A stretch of 64,000 nt of DNA. Origin: Dyadobacter pollutisoli. Lineage in GTDB: Bacteria; Bacteroidota; Bacteroidia; Cytophagales; Spirosomataceae. The position numbers were made by a program, and so were the translations under genes. Of the stretch, positions 25,698-33,908 are shown piece after piece. Numbering within the stretch: the stretch's first letter is position 1; each line of letters opens with the position of its first letter. Where the stretch lies: contig NZ_CP112998.1 in assembly GCF_026625565.1 (NCBI RefSeq), positions 126,501 to 190,500 on the forward strand, in the 5' to 3' direction. Below the pieces are notes generated by a model that saw nothing but the letters and a program-made list of their open reading frames with translations, ran no database searches and was not told the DNA's origin.

Positions 25698-26937
25698 TCA
25701 CTCTTCGAAGCTCTATTCAACAAAGTATTTTCAATGTGCGTGGACAAAGGAATGGTTGCCGGTCACACGCATGCAGTTGATTCCGCACCTGTCAAAGCAA
25801 ACGCATCGATGGAAAGTCTCGAATTGAAAGTCCCAGTAAATTCAATTAGAGCACACCTTGCATTAGTTGCAGATGGTGGCCCAGATGTAAAAGGTGGTGA
25901 CGAATCTACCGTTCCATCGATTACTGCCGAACCTTATCAACTCAGACAATTGAAAAGGTATCAGGATAGATTAAAGGATCATAGAACATACGGGATAGCT
26001 TCCAATCACGAGAAAACTGAGTTGTTAAGTAACAAAACTCATTACAGTCCGCATGATCCAGACGCGCGTATTTCCATTAAGCCAGGGAAACTAAGGAAAC
26101 TCAACTATCATTGCAGCATGGCAGTGGACACAGCCGAAGGTGTTATAAGTCATATACAGGCTAATTATGCGGACAAACGTGATAGCCAATGTTTACCAGG
26201 ACTAGTAAGTGCTTTGCAGGATAGGTTTACTAAAAATGAGCTGAAGGTAACTGACATAGTCGCTGATGCTGGCTATTCCAACGGTTACAATTATCATTTC
26301 CTTGAACAGCGAGACCTGATAGGCTGGATACCCGTTTTCGGTATGTATAAACCGGAGATAGCTGGTTTTAACTATGATAGAAGGGCGGACTCATTTACCT
26401 GTTCAGCAGGAAAGCTGCTTCCTGTTAGGGCGACCGAATACAATTCTGAAGGAAAGCGACTGAAAGCATATTGGGCTTCACGAAAAGACTGTAAGCCGTG
26501 TCCTCTAAAATCTACGTGCTGTCCAAATACCGGTTCAAGAAGAATAGTTAGGACAGCATATGACAATGAGTATCATAGAGCATATAGGCGACAGCATTCG
26601 ACTACCGGCAAGCGAATGAAGAAATTACGCCAAGGGACAGTTGAGCCAGTATTTGGAAGCCTAACACAATATTATGGACTCAACAAGATAGCAGTGCTCG
26701 GAATAGATGGTGCCCACAAGAACATGGTCATGGCTGCGATCGCATTCAACATTAAAAAGTACATGAAATTCTCCATTGGTAGAACAGCCCAAAAGGCGCT
26801 TCAAAGGGTTAAAATAGGCTTAATAGGTGCAATATGCGATCATATAAGAGTCGCTGTTCCGAATTTTTGAAATGGTCTGAATATCCACTCTTAAAATTGG
26901 AAAGGCTTCCAGCACAGATCAGTTGTGCAACGGCCAC
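25698..26937 (+). mobile_element. IS1182-family element, 5'-truncated copy
   Basis: Homology to the complete copies begins abruptly at CTCTTCGAAGC (about 25698, equivalent to about 28556) and runs to the right terminal repeat AGTTGTGCAACGGCCAC (26921-26937). About 680 bp including the left end are missing. Sequence divergence from the two complete copies is clear, so it is older. It is followed directly by GAGG and GTTTACTGAGAC, the right half of the array element. Confidence 0.85.
25734..26870 (+). pseudogene. IS1182-family transposase, N-terminally truncated
   Basis: The surviving 378 codons start at an internal Met (MCVDKGMVAGHT) and match residues about 128-505 of the complete transposase. 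The DDE residues are present ('AVDSAPVKANASMESL', 'DIVADAGYSNG', 'GTVEPVFGSL'), but the N-terminal DNA-binding part is gone. Substitutions relative to the intact copies are spread throughout. Presumably inactive. Confidence 0.85.
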
Positions 26938-26953
26938 GAGGGTTTACTGAGAC
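26938..26953 (+). repeat. Array element A, right half only
   Basis: GAGG followed by GTTTACTGAGAC, directly abutting the truncated IS. It matches the centre and right arm of the other elements (GAGC/GAGG, then GTTTTGTGAGAC). The left half was lost with the IS left end. First recognisable member of the array. Confidence 0.6.
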
Positions 26954-27310
26954 AAGATTTCAAAACCTAACCGATTTCGAATTAATAGCGTCCAAGTACT
27001 ATTCTTTAACCGGCGATCTAAACCTGCATTTATCAATTCGGGCCGCGACAAATGAGAGAAGGAATACAATGTGTATACTTAGGTTTATCGAAAAAGAGCC
27101 AATATTACCATTTGTTTCAAACAAACTTAACGTGAGAACTTTATTAAAGGCATAGTAGGCAGTGATGAAAGAAGCGCAAAACAGGGAACATACCTGCGAA
27201 CACACCAGGGCACTTGGTTCCGGCCATGATCCAACTTTTAAATAACTAACGTAGACATTCGCCCCAAGTCCAAACCTGGCTTCTAATTTCCTAATACATA
27301 TCATTTTCAC
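26954..27310. other. Gap with no supported gene
   Basis: A 103-codon minus-strand frame with a GTG start directly follows the 79-residue gene, but its composition is not protein-like. Nothing else is recognisable here. Confidence 0.35.
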
Positions 27311-27550
27311 CTAAAAATAATTCTTGCCCTTTTCATTTTTTAGTACTTCATGCAAGTAGTCATAAGCCTCTTCTTCTGAGTGGAAGTTCACTTGTCCTGT
27401 CTTAGATCCTCTTTCGCTATAATAGAATTCCCATCCGATGATATTTTTCGACACAACAAACGTCTCTGAGGGGAAACCTCCATCTAAACTATAGGAGTCT
27501 TGAGGAATTTCAAGGTTTGTTAACCTAAATATCAGTTCAGTCTTTTTCAT
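27311..27550 (-). CDS. Small protein resembling immunity-type YSERG proteins
   Basis: 79 residues, acidic, no signal peptide. 'LTNLEIPQDSYSLDGGFPSETFVV' followed by 'GWEFYYSERGSKTGQVNFHSEEEAYDYLHEVL' matches the pattern I remember from small stand-alone proteins near polymorphic-toxin loci (LGIP..YSL.GGLPNE...WEVYYSERG.K). That resemblance is from memory, and the immunity role is inference. No toxin gene lies next to it here. The ATG start is at 27550; the gene ends just before a decayed region. Confidence 0.6.
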   Translation of the reverse strand: MKKTELIFRLTNLEIPQDSYSLDGGFPSETFVVSKNIIGWEFYYSERGSKTGQVNFHSEEEAYDYLHEVLKNEKGKNYF

Positions 27551-27618
27551 TTTTTTTTCAGCTTCAAAGCTGTAAACTGCCTTTGCCGGCTAAACTCCTT
27601 TACTGCAAGGACCTCTAA

Positions 27619-27792
27619 GCCGTAAACATATCTGTTTGGAACGCAGTTTCGAGCGGTGAAGGTGCATATATTTCCAATCAATTGTTAGAAAAAGAAAAAG
27701 ATGCTGTTATTACAGGCTATGTTGCGCGTTTCCCATCACAGGCCAAGGAACGAGCAAATCTTATAGGTCGCAAGTGGCATATACGAAGTTAA
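27619..27792 (+). pseudogene. C-terminal gene fragment, unknown family
   Basis: An open frame without an ATG encodes 'VWNAVSSGEGAYISNQLLEKEKDAVITGYVARFPSQAKERANLIGRKWHIRS' and a stop. The composition looks like real coding sequence. The frame is closed upstream by a stop, so it appears to be the tail of a broken gene. It ends just before array element B. Confidence 0.4.
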
Positions 27793-27794
27793 CG

Positions 27795-27873
27795 AGGCTC
27801 AGGTCAGAAAACGTCCCAATCTTGCACTAATCAAAACAACGGAAGTACGGTCAGAGCTGTCTCAGGTTCGAGG
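27795..27873 (+). repeat. Array element B, left part (split by the IS)
   Basis: Begins GCTCAGGTCAGAAAACGTCCC, then about 40 variable bases, then GTCTCAGGTTC and GAGG. The IS follows immediately. The remaining right arm is at 29794-29808. Joined without the IS and one GAGG copy, the element is about 90 bp. Confidence 0.75.
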
Positions 27874-27960
27874 GTGGCCGTTGCACAACTCATGCTTGCG
27901 TCATGTCGGAACAGTAATGTCGAAATTTTTACAGTACCAGCATAGCTAAGGCCATCAATG

Positions 27961-28182
27961 TTATTTTGTTGGGTCTCGTTCGTTTGTTAACTCTGCTAAC
28001 ATCATTATAATCTCATTTCTTGAATACCTGACCTTGTTTACGTAATCCAGGTAATCAATGATTTCTTCAATTGTCGCATCCTTTCGAGTTTCAAGCAATT
28101 TTTGTAATGCTTGTTGTACGGTCAATGAATTCATAGTTAGAAAGGCACTTTTTAGATCATTTACAGACTCATCTGCTTCCAA
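27961..28182 (-). CDS. Divergent small ORF inside the IS, copy 1
   Basis: 73 residues if the TTG at 28182 is the start, or 57 from the ATG at 28134 (MNSLTVQQALQKLLE). Helical and charged ('EEIIDYLDYVNKVRYSRNEIIMMLAELTNERDPTK'). Not a recognised family. It sits between the left terminal repeat and the transposase, reading outward, with about 28 bp between the two starts, so the two promoters must overlap. An identical copy is in the second IS. A regulator of transposition is one possibility. Confidence 0.5.
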   Translation of the reverse strand: MEADESVNDLKSAFLTMNSLTVQQALQKLLETRKDATIEEIIDYLDYVNKVRYSRNEIIMMLAELTNERDPTK

Positions 28183-28210
28183 ATTGCTATAATTTTTTGT
28201 AACTTCAGGA

Positions 28211-29728
28211 ATGCAAGGAAAGAAAAATTACTCGGAAAAGCTCTTCGTCAGCTTCCAACTTTCAGACCGCGTTCCTAAGGAAAATTTCTATCGCAGACTT
28301 AGCGAAACGCTCGATTTACAGTTTCTATACAATGAAACTCGCGGGCTGTATGGTAAAACAGGCAACCCATCAATCGATCCCGTCGTGTTCTTTAAGCTGA
28401 TGCTGACCGGCTACTTAGAAAACATCACATCCGACCGCAGGCTGATTGATCATTGCGCCATGCGAATGGATATACTATTCTTTATCGGCTATGATATTGA
28501 CGAATCGCTACCCTGGCACTCTACGGTTAGCAGGACCAGACAATTATATCCGGCTGCACTCTTCGAAGCTCTATTCAACAAAGTATTTTCAATGTGTGTG
28601 GACAAAGGAATGGTTGCAGGTCACACGCAGGCCATAGATTCCGCACCCGTTAAAGCAAACGCTTCGATGGAAAGTCTCGAATTGAAAGTACCAGCAAATT
28701 CAATTAGAGCACACCTTGCACTAGTTGTAGAAGGTGACCCTAATGTAAAAAGTGGTCAATCGTCGGCTACCCCAGCTATCACTGCTGAACCTTATCAGCT
28801 CAGACAACTGAAAAGGTATCAGGACAAATTAAAAGATAAAAGAAGCTTCGGGATCGCCTCTAACCACGAGAAAGCTGAGTTGTTAAGTAATAAAACCCAT
28901 TACAGTCCGCATGATCCGGATGCGCGTATTTCCATTAAGCCAGGGAAGTTAAGGAAACTAAACTACCATTGCAGTATGGCAGTGGACACAGCCGAAGGTG
29001 TTATAAGTCATATACAGGCTAGTTATGCGGACAAACGTGATAGCCAATGCCTACCAGGAGTGGTAAGTGCTTTGCAGGATAGGTTTACTGAAAATGAGCT
29101 GAAGGTAACCGACATAGTCGCTGATGCAGGTTATTCCAACGGTTACAATTATCATTTCCTTGAACAGCGCGACCTGATAGGCTGGATACCCGTTTTCGGC
29201 ATGTATAAACCGGAGATAGCTGGTTTTAACTATGATAGGAAAGCGGACTCCTTTACTTGTTCAGCAGGAAAGCTGCTTCCTGTTAGGGCGACCGAATACA
29301 ATTCTGAAGGCAAGCGACTGAAAGCATATTGGGCTTCACGAAAAGACTGTAAGCCGTGTCCTCTAAAATCTACTTGCTGTCCAAATACTGGTTCGAGAAG
29401 GATTGTCAGGACAGCATATGACAACGAGTATCATAGGGCATACAACCGACAGCATTCGTATACCGGCAAGCGGATGAAAAAATTACGACAGGGGACGGTC
29501 GAGCCAGTGTTTGGAAGTCTGACACAATATTACGGACTCAGTAAGATAGCAGTCCTCGGAATAGATGGTGCCCATAAGAACATGGTCATGGCTGCGATCG
29601 CATTCAACATTAGAAAGTACATGAAGTTCTCCATTACTAAAACAGCCCAAAAGACGCTTCAAAGAGCTAGGATCGGCTTCTCAGGCGCAATATGTGGTGA
29701 TGCAAGAGTCGCTATTCCGAATTTTTAA
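28211..29728 (+). CDS. IS1182-family DDE transposase, copy 1
   Basis: 505 residues. The N-terminal DUF772-like DNA-binding part (1-110, 'LFVSFQLSDRVPKENFYRRL ... PWHSTVSRTRQLY') precedes an RNase H-fold domain with Asp143, Asp305 and Glu431 in 'AIDSAPVKAN', 'DIVADAGYSNG' and 'GTVEPVFGSL'. A Cys cluster (Cys380, 383, 389, 390) may bind zinc. The end 'GIDGAHKNMVMAAIAFNIRKYM' is typical for the family. It cuts and inserts the 1920-bp element. Confidence 0.96.
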   Translation: MQGKKNYSEKLFVSFQLSDRVPKENFYRRLSETLDLQFLYNETRGLYGKTGNPSIDPVVFFKLMLTGYLENITSDRRLIDHCAMRMDILFFIGYDIDESLPWHSTVSRTRQLYPAALFEALFNKVFSMCVDKGMVAGHTQAIDSAPVKANASMESLELKVPANSIRAHLALVVEGDPNVKSGQSSATPAITAEPYQLRQLKRYQDKLKDKRSFGIASNHEKAELLSNKTHYSPHDPDARISIKPGKLRKLNYHCSMAVDTAEGVISHIQASYADKRDSQCLPGVVSALQDRFTENELKVTDIVADAGYSNGYNYHFLEQRDLIGWIPVFGMYKPEIAGFNYDRKADSFTCSAGKLLPVRATEYNSEGKRLKAYWASRKDCKPCPLKSTCCPNTGSRRIVRTAYDNEYHRAYNRQHSYTGKRMKKLRQGTVEPVFGSLTQYYGLSKIAVLGIDGAHKNMVMAAIAFNIRKYMKFSITKTAQKTLQRARIGFSGAICGDARVAIPNF

Positions 29729-29793
29729 AAAGGACCTGATTATCACTTTAAAAAATTAAAGCTTCCGGTATCAATCAGTTGTGCAACGGCCAC

Positions 29794-29808
29794 GAGGGTT
29801 TTGTAAGA
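29794..29808 (+). repeat. Array element B, right arm
   Basis: GAGG (target duplication) then GTTTTGTAAGAC. Completes the element interrupted at 27873. Confidence 0.7.
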
Positions 29809-29848
29809 CAAGTCGATTTTAAAGTTGCGGTGCTTTTTTTAAAAAGCT

Positions 29849-30982
29849 CTAATGGGTTGTTTGAAGAATCCAGTTTGTCATTTCCGCCAGAGCTACCGGA
29901 GAAAATGTCTCTGCTGTTTTGTAATACTCCTCCGGCCCACCTGTCTTAGAATTTTGGAACAAATGGTTTAGGTTGGGCAGCTCAACTAGCTTTACATTCT
30001 TGTTCCCACTCTTTTGGGCGGCTCTCCTTATTCCACTGAAATGTTCCCTTGCGGGTACCTGATAATCCTTCTCCCCTATCAATGCCAAAATAGGACAAGT
30101 TACTTTCTCAAGTGTAGGTGCCGGATTCCATTTTACCAAAAATTGGGTCCAAACAGATGAAAAGTTCTTTATCACGGTGGTACGTGCCTGCGCGAGCGAA
30201 GCGCTATCTGATGTAAATGCAGCTAAACTGTCGAGATTTGCGTTGATGTATTGCTTCAATCTTTCGCGTAAAATGGTTCTATCGGAAGAATGCTTAACGA
30301 TATTTAATACACCACCGAAGACAGCTTGTGCATGCTGGATTTGCCCTTCCGGATATTTGCGTACGCGTTGAAGAACGGCCATTTGTAACAATATGGAAGA
30401 ATCGCCCGGAATTCCGGGGCCAGCAAGCATGATAACGAATGCGACATCCTGCGAGCGAGCCGCAACAATTGGCGCGATCAAACCTCCTTCGCTATGACCG
30501 GCCAGGCCGATTTGACGAGAATTAATTTCCTTTCTGGTCTTTAGATAACCAATTGCACTTTCTACATCGTCTGCGAAATCTGCCGAAGTCGCCGACAGAT
30601 AGTCGCCTTGCGATAGCTTTACCCCCCGGTCATCAAATCTCAGGACTGCAATTCCGTTTCGTGTTAGGTGATCAGCAATAACCAGGAACGGCTTATGACC
30701 CATTGATTCCACGTTCCTGTCGCTGGGTCCGCCACCACTAATTAGAATCACAGCAGGAAAATTGCCTTCCCCAGCGGGTAAGGTAAGGGTGCCTGCAAGC
30801 TTGATCTTTGCCCGCGGATTTTCAAATGTTATATACTCCTGAAGGTATGGAAAAGGCGGCTTCGGCTCCTGTGGCATAAAAGTTACCTTCTCCTCTCTTA
30901 GGATCGATCGACCGAATAGGAACACAAATGCAGCTATCACCAATATAATGCAAACAATTTCGAATTGAGATGGCTTTTTCAT
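29849..30982 (-). CDS. Membrane-anchored alpha/beta hydrolase (S33-like)
   Basis: 377 residues. One N-terminal helix (about 8-26) anchors the protein, with the catalytic part probably outside. 'FPAVILISGGGPSDRN' gives the oxyanion region, Ser164 lies in 'GLAGHSEGGLIAP', Asp in 'LIGEKDYQVPA', and the final His in 'ELPNLNHLFQ'. It resembles the serine aminopeptidase/prolyl-hydrolase branch with an inserted helical lid (about 195-270). Sole gene between array elements B and C; transcribed against the element orientation. Confidence 0.9.
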   Translation of the reverse strand: MKKPSQFEIVCIILVIAAFVFLFGRSILREEKVTFMPQEPKPPFPYLQEYITFENPRAKIKLAGTLTLPAGEGNFPAVILISGGGPSDRNVESMGHKPFLVIADHLTRNGIAVLRFDDRGVKLSQGDYLSATSADFADDVESAIGYLKTRKEINSRQIGLAGHSEGGLIAPIVAARSQDVAFVIMLAGPGIPGDSSILLQMAVLQRVRKYPEGQIQHAQAVFGGVLNIVKHSSDRTILRERLKQYINANLDSLAAFTSDSASLAQARTTVIKNFSSVWTQFLVKWNPAPTLEKVTCPILALIGEKDYQVPAREHFSGIRRAAQKSGNKNVKLVELPNLNHLFQNSKTGGPEEYYKTAETFSPVALAEMTNWILQTTH

Positions 30983-31094
30983 GTACAGAAACGGATTATA
31001 AAATATAAAGAAGTTACATCATCTGGTTTACCATAAAAATGAGAGCTAGGAGAATGAAAAAAGAGGAAGAAAAGATTAGGATGACGGTCTAACG

Positions 31095-31181
31095 GTCTCA
31101 ACTAACGTCGGGTATCTGCGGTTAGATTTTAGACAGGCAGGCCAGCGGTTACCGTCTCACATTGGAGGGTTTTGTGCGAAC
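31095..31181 (+). repeat. Array element C (87 bp)
   Basis: Left end GTCTCAACTAACGTCGGG; right end is the compact site GTCTCACATTG, GAGG, GTTTTGTGCGAAC. The interior is unrelated to other copies. Located between the hydrolase and the zinc-ribbon gene. Confidence 0.75.
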
Positions 31182-31243
31182 ATTAGTTCAAACGTGACGG
31201 GTATTAAACCCATTGGCCAGTATAAGCATAAATTCATGTCTAT

Positions 31244-31420
31244 CTATGAAATGCATTTATAGAGAATGAATATCAGTCCAAAGAAAAGGAGGGCGGTGAT
31301 AAGAACCGATTGCACTCTAAAAACTGTTTGATTTGGTTCTCTCTCGCCGCAATGAGGACAAAATTCAGCCGTCGCCGATACAGGCTGGTTGCAAGCACGA
31401 CATGAAATAAGTTTTGACAT
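31244..31420 (-). CDS. Small zinc-ribbon protein with one membrane helix
   Basis: 58 residues from the ATG at 31420 (MSKLISCRACNQPVSATAEFCPHCGE); a longer frame starts at 31447 but adds nothing protein-like. Two C-x2-C knuckles form a zinc ribbon at the N-terminus, and 'VLITALLFFGLIFILYKCI' is a C-terminal membrane helix. Such zinc_ribbon_2 membrane proteins are common and uncharacterised. Only gene between elements C and D. Confidence 0.75.
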   Translation of the reverse strand: MSKLISCRACNQPVSATAEFCPHCGEREPNQTVFRVQSVLITALLFFGLIFILYKCIS

Positions 31421-31484
31421 AGGATTTATTTTGTCACAAGTAACCAAAGTTATTTCAAATTAAAGATACAAATTTATGAGTGGA

Positions 31485-31573
31485 GCTCAGAAGGCATTAA
31501 TGGCTGAAAAATAAGCGTCTCGCCTCCTTCGAGGCGGAACACCCCGTCTCACGTTCGAGCGTTTTGTGAGATT
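31485..31573 (+). repeat. Array element D (about 89 bp, left edge approximate)
   Basis: The right end is the clearest compact site: GTCTCACGTTC, GAGC, GTTTTGTGAGATT (31546-31573). An internal perfect hairpin CGCCTC-CTTC-GAGGCG lies at 31521-31536. The left edge GCTCAGAAGG is inferred by length. Immediately downstream starts the truncated copy of the zinc-ribbon cassette. Confidence 0.75.
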
Positions 31574-31669
31574 GAATAATCTTCATGCATAATGATCGCG
31601 GGAAGAGAAGTACATTTATTCTTGTTAGCTATTAACTATTCCTCCATAAACCGCTCGTAAGTTGACACT

Positions 31670-31867
31670 ATGCAAGCACTTAGTACTAATGGTTACACCA
31701 ATTTTCTAAGCGAATTCACAAAGATTATTTATGTGGTCTGTCCTTCTTGTAGACACCAAGGAATTATCACAACATCCGGGTTCACAAGTCTAAATCGGGG
31801 ACGATATGCAGTTAGTCAATGCATTCCCCAGGCCCAGACAGCAAATTACAATGATATTTCGTGGTAA
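31670..31867 (+). pseudogene. Truncated zinc-ribbon gene, paralogue of 56782-57246
   Basis: The first 40 or so codons ('TNGYTNFLSEFTKIIYVVCPSCRHQGIITTSGF') match the intact gene at 56782 closely. Similarity then breaks down near 31786 and the frame ends after 65 codons. The upstream DNA, from TTAGCTATTAACTATT to AGTTGACACTATG, is also duplicated, and both copies start just after an array element. So a whole cassette head was duplicated, and this copy decayed. Confidence 0.75.
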
Positions 31868-32379
31868 TAATTCAGCTGAGCCCATTCCACTAAATCCATT
31901 TGTTGGAATTTTTCAACCCATTTTTTCTCAATACCTTGGGGTACGTGGAAGTAAATCATCTTGCCGACTTCGGAATCTGTTATCTCTTTCAGCTTCATCA
32001 CTTTGATACATTCAAGCCAGTCTCTCTGGTTATTTTCGTCATTTGCCTGAAATAATTTCGGAAATACATGAATGACGTTGGTCTGGTAATGTAAATAACC
32101 TGTAACAGGCCAATCTGGTCGGTGAGCATACGGCCTTGTGTTTAAATAGTCAAGTACATACTGCAAGCTATCCGAAGGTAGCGAAGACCTGTAATAGGAG
32201 TATTCGATATAATCGACTTCTAAATTAACCTGGTTGATAAGATCAAAAACCTTATCAATTGTATATCCCGTTTTTATACCCACAAGAACATCCGTCGGCT
32301 CGAATCTCGGTTCGAGGTTTTTATCTTTACAGCCCGACAGAGTTAATAAGAGAATGAAAATGAAGCGGAAACTGTTCAT
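31846..32379 (-). CDS. Lipoprotein of unknown function
   Basis: 177 residues. SPII signal 'FIFILLLTLSGCKDKN'. The mature part 'FEPTDVLVGIKTGYTIDKVFDLINQVNLEVDYIEY' and the C-terminal 'MIYFHVPQGIEKKWVEKFQQMDLVEWAQLNYYHEI' are well formed but unrecognised. Its 3' end overlaps the decayed zinc-ribbon fragment on the other strand. First of three adjacent minus-strand lipoprotein genes. Confidence 0.75.
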   Translation of the reverse strand: MNSFRFIFILLLTLSGCKDKNLEPRFEPTDVLVGIKTGYTIDKVFDLINQVNLEVDYIEYSYYRSSLPSDSLQYVLDYLNTRPYAHRPDWPVTGYLHYQTNVIHVFPKLFQANDENNQRDWLECIKVMKLKEITDSEVGKMIYFHVPQGIEKKWVEKFQQMDLVEWAQLNYYHEISL

Positions 32380-32473
32380 GACCTTTATGTTTATAATCTG
32401 AATAGAGTAAATTCTAAATCTTTGAAATGGGACATAGATTTGAATCTTTGATCATAAAAACCAATCCACGAAG

Positions 32474-33316
32474 TTATTTGCAATTCACATACTCTAAATT
32501 TAGATCAGGAAAATGATTCTCCTGCCACCGCACATTTTGGATCGACAAGGGGTACTTCGTGGAGCTATGGGTATAACCAATATTTTCGCTCATCCCATTA
32601 GCCGTTACCTTGATAACATTATGTTTTGAAAATGTAAGCACTCCATTTCCTGAATCTGCTCCAAAATAGGTTTTGACGTCATAAATTCCCGGATGTCCAT
32701 AGAAAGGGTTAATCAGTTTATCATATTGGTAAATGTACACAGCAGTTCTATCGAATTTAGTGGAGCGCGGTGTTCGCTCATAGGATTCTAACTTTTCCAC
32801 ACAGCCTTGAAAATCGTATAAATATGTTTCATACCGGTAGACTTCCCCCTTTTTTACATAGAAAGAGTTGTAGTCTGTACCACGCCCTTCCAAATACGAG
32901 CATTTAGCAACTTGATTTTCATTATTATACTCAAAAATTCGGGCCTCCCAATGCGAGATCAACGTGTATACACCTTCATTGTGGAGCGTCCGGTTTTCTT
33001 TAATGAGCCTGCTCTTACTGTCATACTCATATTGAGTGTCCACATGAAGGCCTTTCACTTTCGTTAGTTTGCCCTCGGCGTCATATTCAAGTACACCTGG
33101 ATATTCGTTGCCATCTATTTGAAGTATAATCTTATTTACCCTGTCGCCAGTATACTCATATATGATTTTTTGAAATGGGCCATACGAGACCTTGCTTATT
33201 CGGCAAGTGTCCCCTTCAAGTCCAACAATAACCGGCTCCGGCACTGGATCCGGTTTCTTTTTACAGGATATGAAAAGCGTGAAGCCTATAATCAGGACAA
33301 AGAATATTTTTTGCAT
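32474..33316 (-). CDS. Lipoprotein with YD-like repeats
   Basis: 280 residues from the ATG at 33316 (MQKIFFVLIIGFTLFISCKKK), which gives a proper lipobox; the longer frame to 33361 overlaps the neighbour. The body has repeated 'YEYTGDRVNKI', 'LEYDAEGKLTKV', 'YEYDSKSRLIKE', 'FEYNNENQVAKC' units, as in RHS/YD-type or DUF4595-like Bacteroidota surface lipoproteins. Function unknown, likely surface exposed. Overlap with the PKD gene suggests cotranscription. Confidence 0.8.
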   Translation of the reverse strand: MQKIFFVLIIGFTLFISCKKKPDPVPEPVIVGLEGDTCRISKVSYGPFQKIIYEYTGDRVNKIILQIDGNEYPGVLEYDAEGKLTKVKGLHVDTQYEYDSKSRLIKENRTLHNEGVYTLISHWEARIFEYNNENQVAKCSYLEGRGTDYNSFYVKKGEVYRYETYLYDFQGCVEKLESYERTPRSTKFDRTAVYIYQYDKLINPFYGHPGIYDVKTYFGADSGNGVLTFSKHNVIKVTANGMSENIGYTHSSTKYPLSIQNVRWQENHFPDLNLEYVNCK

Positions 33317-33350
33317 AAACAAATAGTTGAGCACTGATTCAGGATGTGAT

Positions 33351-33908
33351 TTAATAAACAAGTTCCTTTTTCACACATTTGCCTCCAATTACCGTAACGG
33401 TACCCGACCATCCCTTCGAAGTTCCTCCCTCTTCCTCGACCGCATGGTAGGTATGTTCACCGTCACTCAGATTCGAGTAAGTTACCGCGCCACCACTCGT
33501 GCATTCCGGCTCCGAATCAAATGCCCAATCAATATTGCCCGTGAAACTCCCTTCATCAATAGCCACCCTGACGTCTTCACCCTTCTTGCTCATCCAGAAC
33601 ATGAGTTCTCCTAAAACACTTTTTACAATAACATCTTGTTTGACAGTAGCCTCACCGCCTTTCCCTTTTACAGTGAGCGTCACCACATAAGTGCCATTAT
33701 AGATATAGATATGGGTTGGATTGTCGACATCCGTGCTATATCCGTCGCCAAAGTCCCATAAATAACTAGTTACATTGGTGCTGTTCTGGTTAAAACTAAC
33801 CGATCCATGTGCCACGTCGCTGGCAGTAAAGGAAACCTGAGGTGCGGGCTCATCGTTCGAGCAGGAAACGAGTATAAAAAAAATTAATATATGCTGAATA
33901 CGATTCAT
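33351..33908 (-). CDS. PKD-domain lipoprotein
   Basis: 185 residues. Lipobox at 'ILIFFILVSCSND'. One PKD domain (about 25-100) with the hallmark 'TSYLWDFGDGYSTDVDNPTHIYIYNGTYVVTLTVKGKGG'. The C-terminal 85 residues ('FWMSKKGEDVRVAIDEGSFTGNIDWAFDSEPECTSGGAVTYSNLSDGEHTYHAVEEE') form a second beta domain without a name. Probable surface-adhesion or binding protein, cotranscribed with 32474-33316. Confidence 0.85.
   Translation of the reverse strand: MNRIQHILIFFILVSCSNDEPAPQVSFTASDVAHGSVSFNQNSTNVTSYLWDFGDGYSTDVDNPTHIYIYNGTYVVTLTVKGKGGEATVKQDVIVKSVLGELMFWMSKKGEDVRVAIDEGSFTGNIDWAFDSEPECTSGGAVTYSNLSDGEHTYHAVEEEGGTSKGWSGTVTVIGGKCVKKELVY

Larger units (their letters stand above)
27874..29793 (+). mobile_element. 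Complete IS1182-family element, copy 1 (1920 bp)
   Basis: Perfect 17-bp terminal inverted repeats: GTGGCCGTTGCACAACT at 27874-27890 and its complement at 29777-29793. Flanked by the 4-bp direct repeat GAGG (27870-27873 and 29794-29797). It carries the 505-codon transposase and a divergent small ORF. The copy at 47652-49571 has the same length and encodes an identical transposase, so transposition was recent. The insertion point is the exact centre of array element B. Confidence 0.95.

Noticed and set aside
26999..27310. 103-codon minus-strand frame with GTG start
   Set aside because: Abuts the 79-codon gene, but the Cys/Ser-rich sequence does not look coding and has no family.
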